DNA from: Candidatus Dormiibacterota bacterium | Lineage (GTDB): Bacteria > Chloroflexota > Dormibacteria > Aeolococcales > Aeolococcaceae | Assembly (NCBI GenBank): GCA_003136295.1 | Contig: PLDZ01000155.1 | Location: 833-6,654, forward strand | Length of the DNA: 5,822 nucleotides | Reading direction: 5' to 3' | Part shown: piece after piece, positions 4,330 through 5,822 of the stretch | Numbering within the stretch: position 1 is the stretch's first letter | How the letters are laid out: each line of letters begins with the position of its first letter | The notes under the pieces: generated by a model | Told to the model about the DNA's origin: nothing | Database searches by the model: none | The model's input: only the letters and a program-made list of their open reading frames with translations | Made by a program: the position numbers and the translations under genes

Positions 4330-5822
4330 ATGAGCAGCAGCGCCTCACGTTTCGCGTGGACACCGACGGCCGAGCAGGCCGGCGGGTCGCGACTCAGGCA
4401 CTTCATCGACGCCCTCGGCGCGGTCGATCTCGACGGCGTCGCGCGGCTCGCGCGCGACGACCCGGAGCGGTTCTGGGCGGCGGTGGTCGATGACATCGGC
4501 GTGGAGTGGACACGCCGATTCGACGCCGCCATGGACACCTCCCCCGGATTGCCCTGGACGCGGTTCTGGGCCGGCGGCCAGCTCAATCTCGCACACAACG
4601 CGGTGACGCGCTGGGCGCACCGTGTGCCGGAGCGGACCGCCGTGGTGTGGGAGGGCGACGACGGCAGCACACGTGAATGGACGTATGACGAGCTCCGGCG
4701 TCAGACCGCATATGCGGCGGCGCTGCTCTCCAACCTCGGTGTCGGGCCCGGTGACAGTGTCGGCCTCTGCCTGCCGATGATCCCCGAGACGGTCTCGCTC
4801 TTCCTCGCGTGCGCATGGCTCGGAGCCGTGGTGGTGCCGCTCTTCAGCGGGTACGGCGCGGGCGCCATCGTGTCAAGGCTGCGCGACTGCGATGCCAAGG
4901 TTCTGGTCGTTGTTGACGGATTCAGGCGGCGCGGCGGCGTCGTTGCCATGAAGGCCGTCGCCGATGAGGCCGCAGCGCAGCTGCCGTCACTCGAACACAT
5001 CCTGGTGGTGCCCCAGCTCGGCGACGCGACCCTCGCGATGCGCCCGGGTCGCGACGTCATGTACGACGCGATGCCCGACGGGTGGAGCGGCGGACCGCCG
5101 ATGGCCGGCACCGACGCCGACTCGACGTTCATGATCATCTACACGAGCGGGACGACGGGCCGGCCGAAGGGCACCGTGCACGTGCATGGCGGTTTCCCCG
5201 TCAAGGCGATGCAGGACATGGCCCACTGCTTCGACATCGGCGAGCACGACCGCCTGCTCTGGTTCACCGACATCGGCTGGATGATGGGTCCGTGGGCCAT
5301 CTGCGGTGCGCTGAGCATCGGCGCGACGCTGGTGCTGTTCGATGGTGTGCCGGACCATCCCGGTCCTGATCGTCTGTGGTCGGTGGTGGAGCGACATCGC
5401 GTCTCGGCGCTGGGGATCGCACCGACGGTGATTCGAGCGTTGATGCGCCACGGCGACGAGCCGGTCGCCGCCCACGATCTCTCCTCACTCCGCGTGCTCG
5501 GGTCCACGGGCGAGCCGTGGAACACCGATCCCTGGCTGTGGTATCAGCAGAAGATCGGCGGCGGTAGCCTCCCGGTGATCAACTACTCGGGCGGGACCGA
5601 GGTCTCGGGCGGCATCCTCGCCGGCAACATGCTCACCCCGCTACAGCCGTGCTCGTTCGCCGGACCATGTCCAGGCATGGCCGCCGACGTCGTCGACGAA
5701 AACGGTGCGAGCGTTCGCGGTCGCGTCGGAGAGCTGGTCATTCGCGCTCCCTGGCCAGGGATGACCCGCGGTTTCTGGCGCGACCGCGAACGGTACCTCG
5801 AGACCTACTGGTCCCGCTGGCC
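4330..5822 (+). CDS. AMP-forming acyl-CoA synthetase (acetyl-CoA-synthetase-like), 3' truncated
   Basis: The frame from ATG 4330 stays open to the window edge, giving 497 residues of an enzyme that is usually about 640-660 long. The family makes acyl-CoA from a carboxylate, ATP and CoA through an acyl-AMP. An Acs-type N-terminal domain (about 45-100, with WTRFWAGGQLNLAHN) precedes the AMP-binding core. That core contains the P-loop YTSGTTGRPKG (271-281), DIGWMMGPW (314-322), GSTGEPWN (391-398) and the adenine/phosphate motif NYSGGTEVSGG (418-428); GELVIRAPWPGMTRGFW follows near the right edge. The TGD hinge and the C-terminal catalytic Lys fall outside the window. Acs carries WW before QTE, but here the sequence is SGGTE, so acetate is an unlikely substrate; DIGWMMGPW resembles the peroxisomal AAE17/18-type group. 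The gene begins 23 bp after the reductase, without a clear ribosome site. Family is confident; the acyl substrate is unknown. Confidence 0.9.
   Translation, partial: MSSSASRFAWTPTAEQAGGSRLRHFIDALGAVDLDGVARLARDDPERFWAAVVDDIGVEWTRRFDAAMDTSPGLPWTRFWAGGQLNLAHNAVTRWAHRVPERTAVVWEGDDGSTREWTYDELRRQTAYAAALLSNLGVGPGDSVGLCLPMIPETVSLFLACAWLGAVVVPLFSGYGAGAIVSRLRDCDAKVLVVVDGFRRRGGVVAMKAVADEAAAQLPSLEHILVVPQLGDATLAMRPGRDVMYDAMPDGWSGGPPMAGTDADSTFMIIYTSGTTGRPKGTVHVHGGFPVKAMQDMAHCFDIGEHDRLLWFTDIGWMMGPWAICGALSIGATLVLFDGVPDHPGPDRLWSVVERHRVSALGIAPTVIRALMRHGDEPVAAHDLSSLRVLGSTGEPWNTDPWLWYQQKIGGGSLPVINYSGGTEVSGGILAGNMLTPLQPCSFAGPCPGMAADVVDENGASVRGRVGELVIRAPWPGMTRGFWRDRERYLETYWSRW

Noticed and set aside
3038..4363. 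A 441-codon open frame on the minus strand, antisense to the aldo/keto reductase.
   Set aside because: Its translation is rich in Arg, Gly, His and Asp with no recognisable domain, and it lies opposite a gene with a full catalytic tetrad and ribosome site. Long antisense frames are expected at high G+C.
1..5822. Search for tRNA, rRNA, CRISPR repeats, insertion-sequence ends, transposase or phage genes.
   Set aside because: None seen. Nearly all of the window is occupied by the six recognised genes, and no repeated units or mobile-element proteins are visible.

Overview
The window reads as chromosomal DNA of a high-G+C bacterium, most likely an actinobacterium. The G+C content is roughly two thirds by eye, codons end mostly in G or C, one gene starts with GTG behind a perfect AGGAGG, and two starts look leaderless or nearly so. 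The protein styles (an S9C-type peptidase, a DUF2330 protein, an MFS_3 exporter, an acetyl-CoA-synthetase-like enzyme) fit Actinobacteria, including Thermoleophilia-like lineages. The lineage is inference and I cannot place it further.

Layout. (1) Positions 1-369, plus strand: the C-terminal end of an S9-family serine peptidase. (2) Positions 359-1432, minus strand: a secreted, membrane-anchored DUF2330 protein whose 3' end overlaps the peptidase gene by 11 bp. (3) Positions 1433-1561: the only real intergenic region, holding a strong sigma70-type promoter for the rightward genes, a 25-bp imperfect palindrome over its -10 element, and a possible overlapping leftward promoter. (4) Positions 1562-2002, 1999-3261 and 3320-4306, plus strand: a MarR-family regulator, an MFS exporter and an aldo/keto reductase. 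(5) Position 4330 to the right edge, plus strand: the first 497 residues of an AMP-forming acyl-CoA synthetase of the acetyl-CoA-synthetase type, which stays open to the end of the window.

How the genes may work together. The regulator and transporter genes overlap by 4 bp (ATGA). The reductase follows after 58 bp with no convincing terminator, and the synthetase after a further 23 bp. The simplest reading is an autoregulated MarR module in which a small ligand releases the regulator from the palindrome, inducing an exporter and a reductase that together expel and detoxify a compound. The ligand cannot be told from sequence. The synthetase may belong to this unit or be transcribed from its own leaderless promoter.

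I found no RNA genes, CRISPR arrays, mobile elements or long repeats. No clearly new system is visible. The points most worth a second look are the compact promoter-operator in front of the regulator and the synthetase acyl pocket, which lacks the residues that make Acs acetate-specific.
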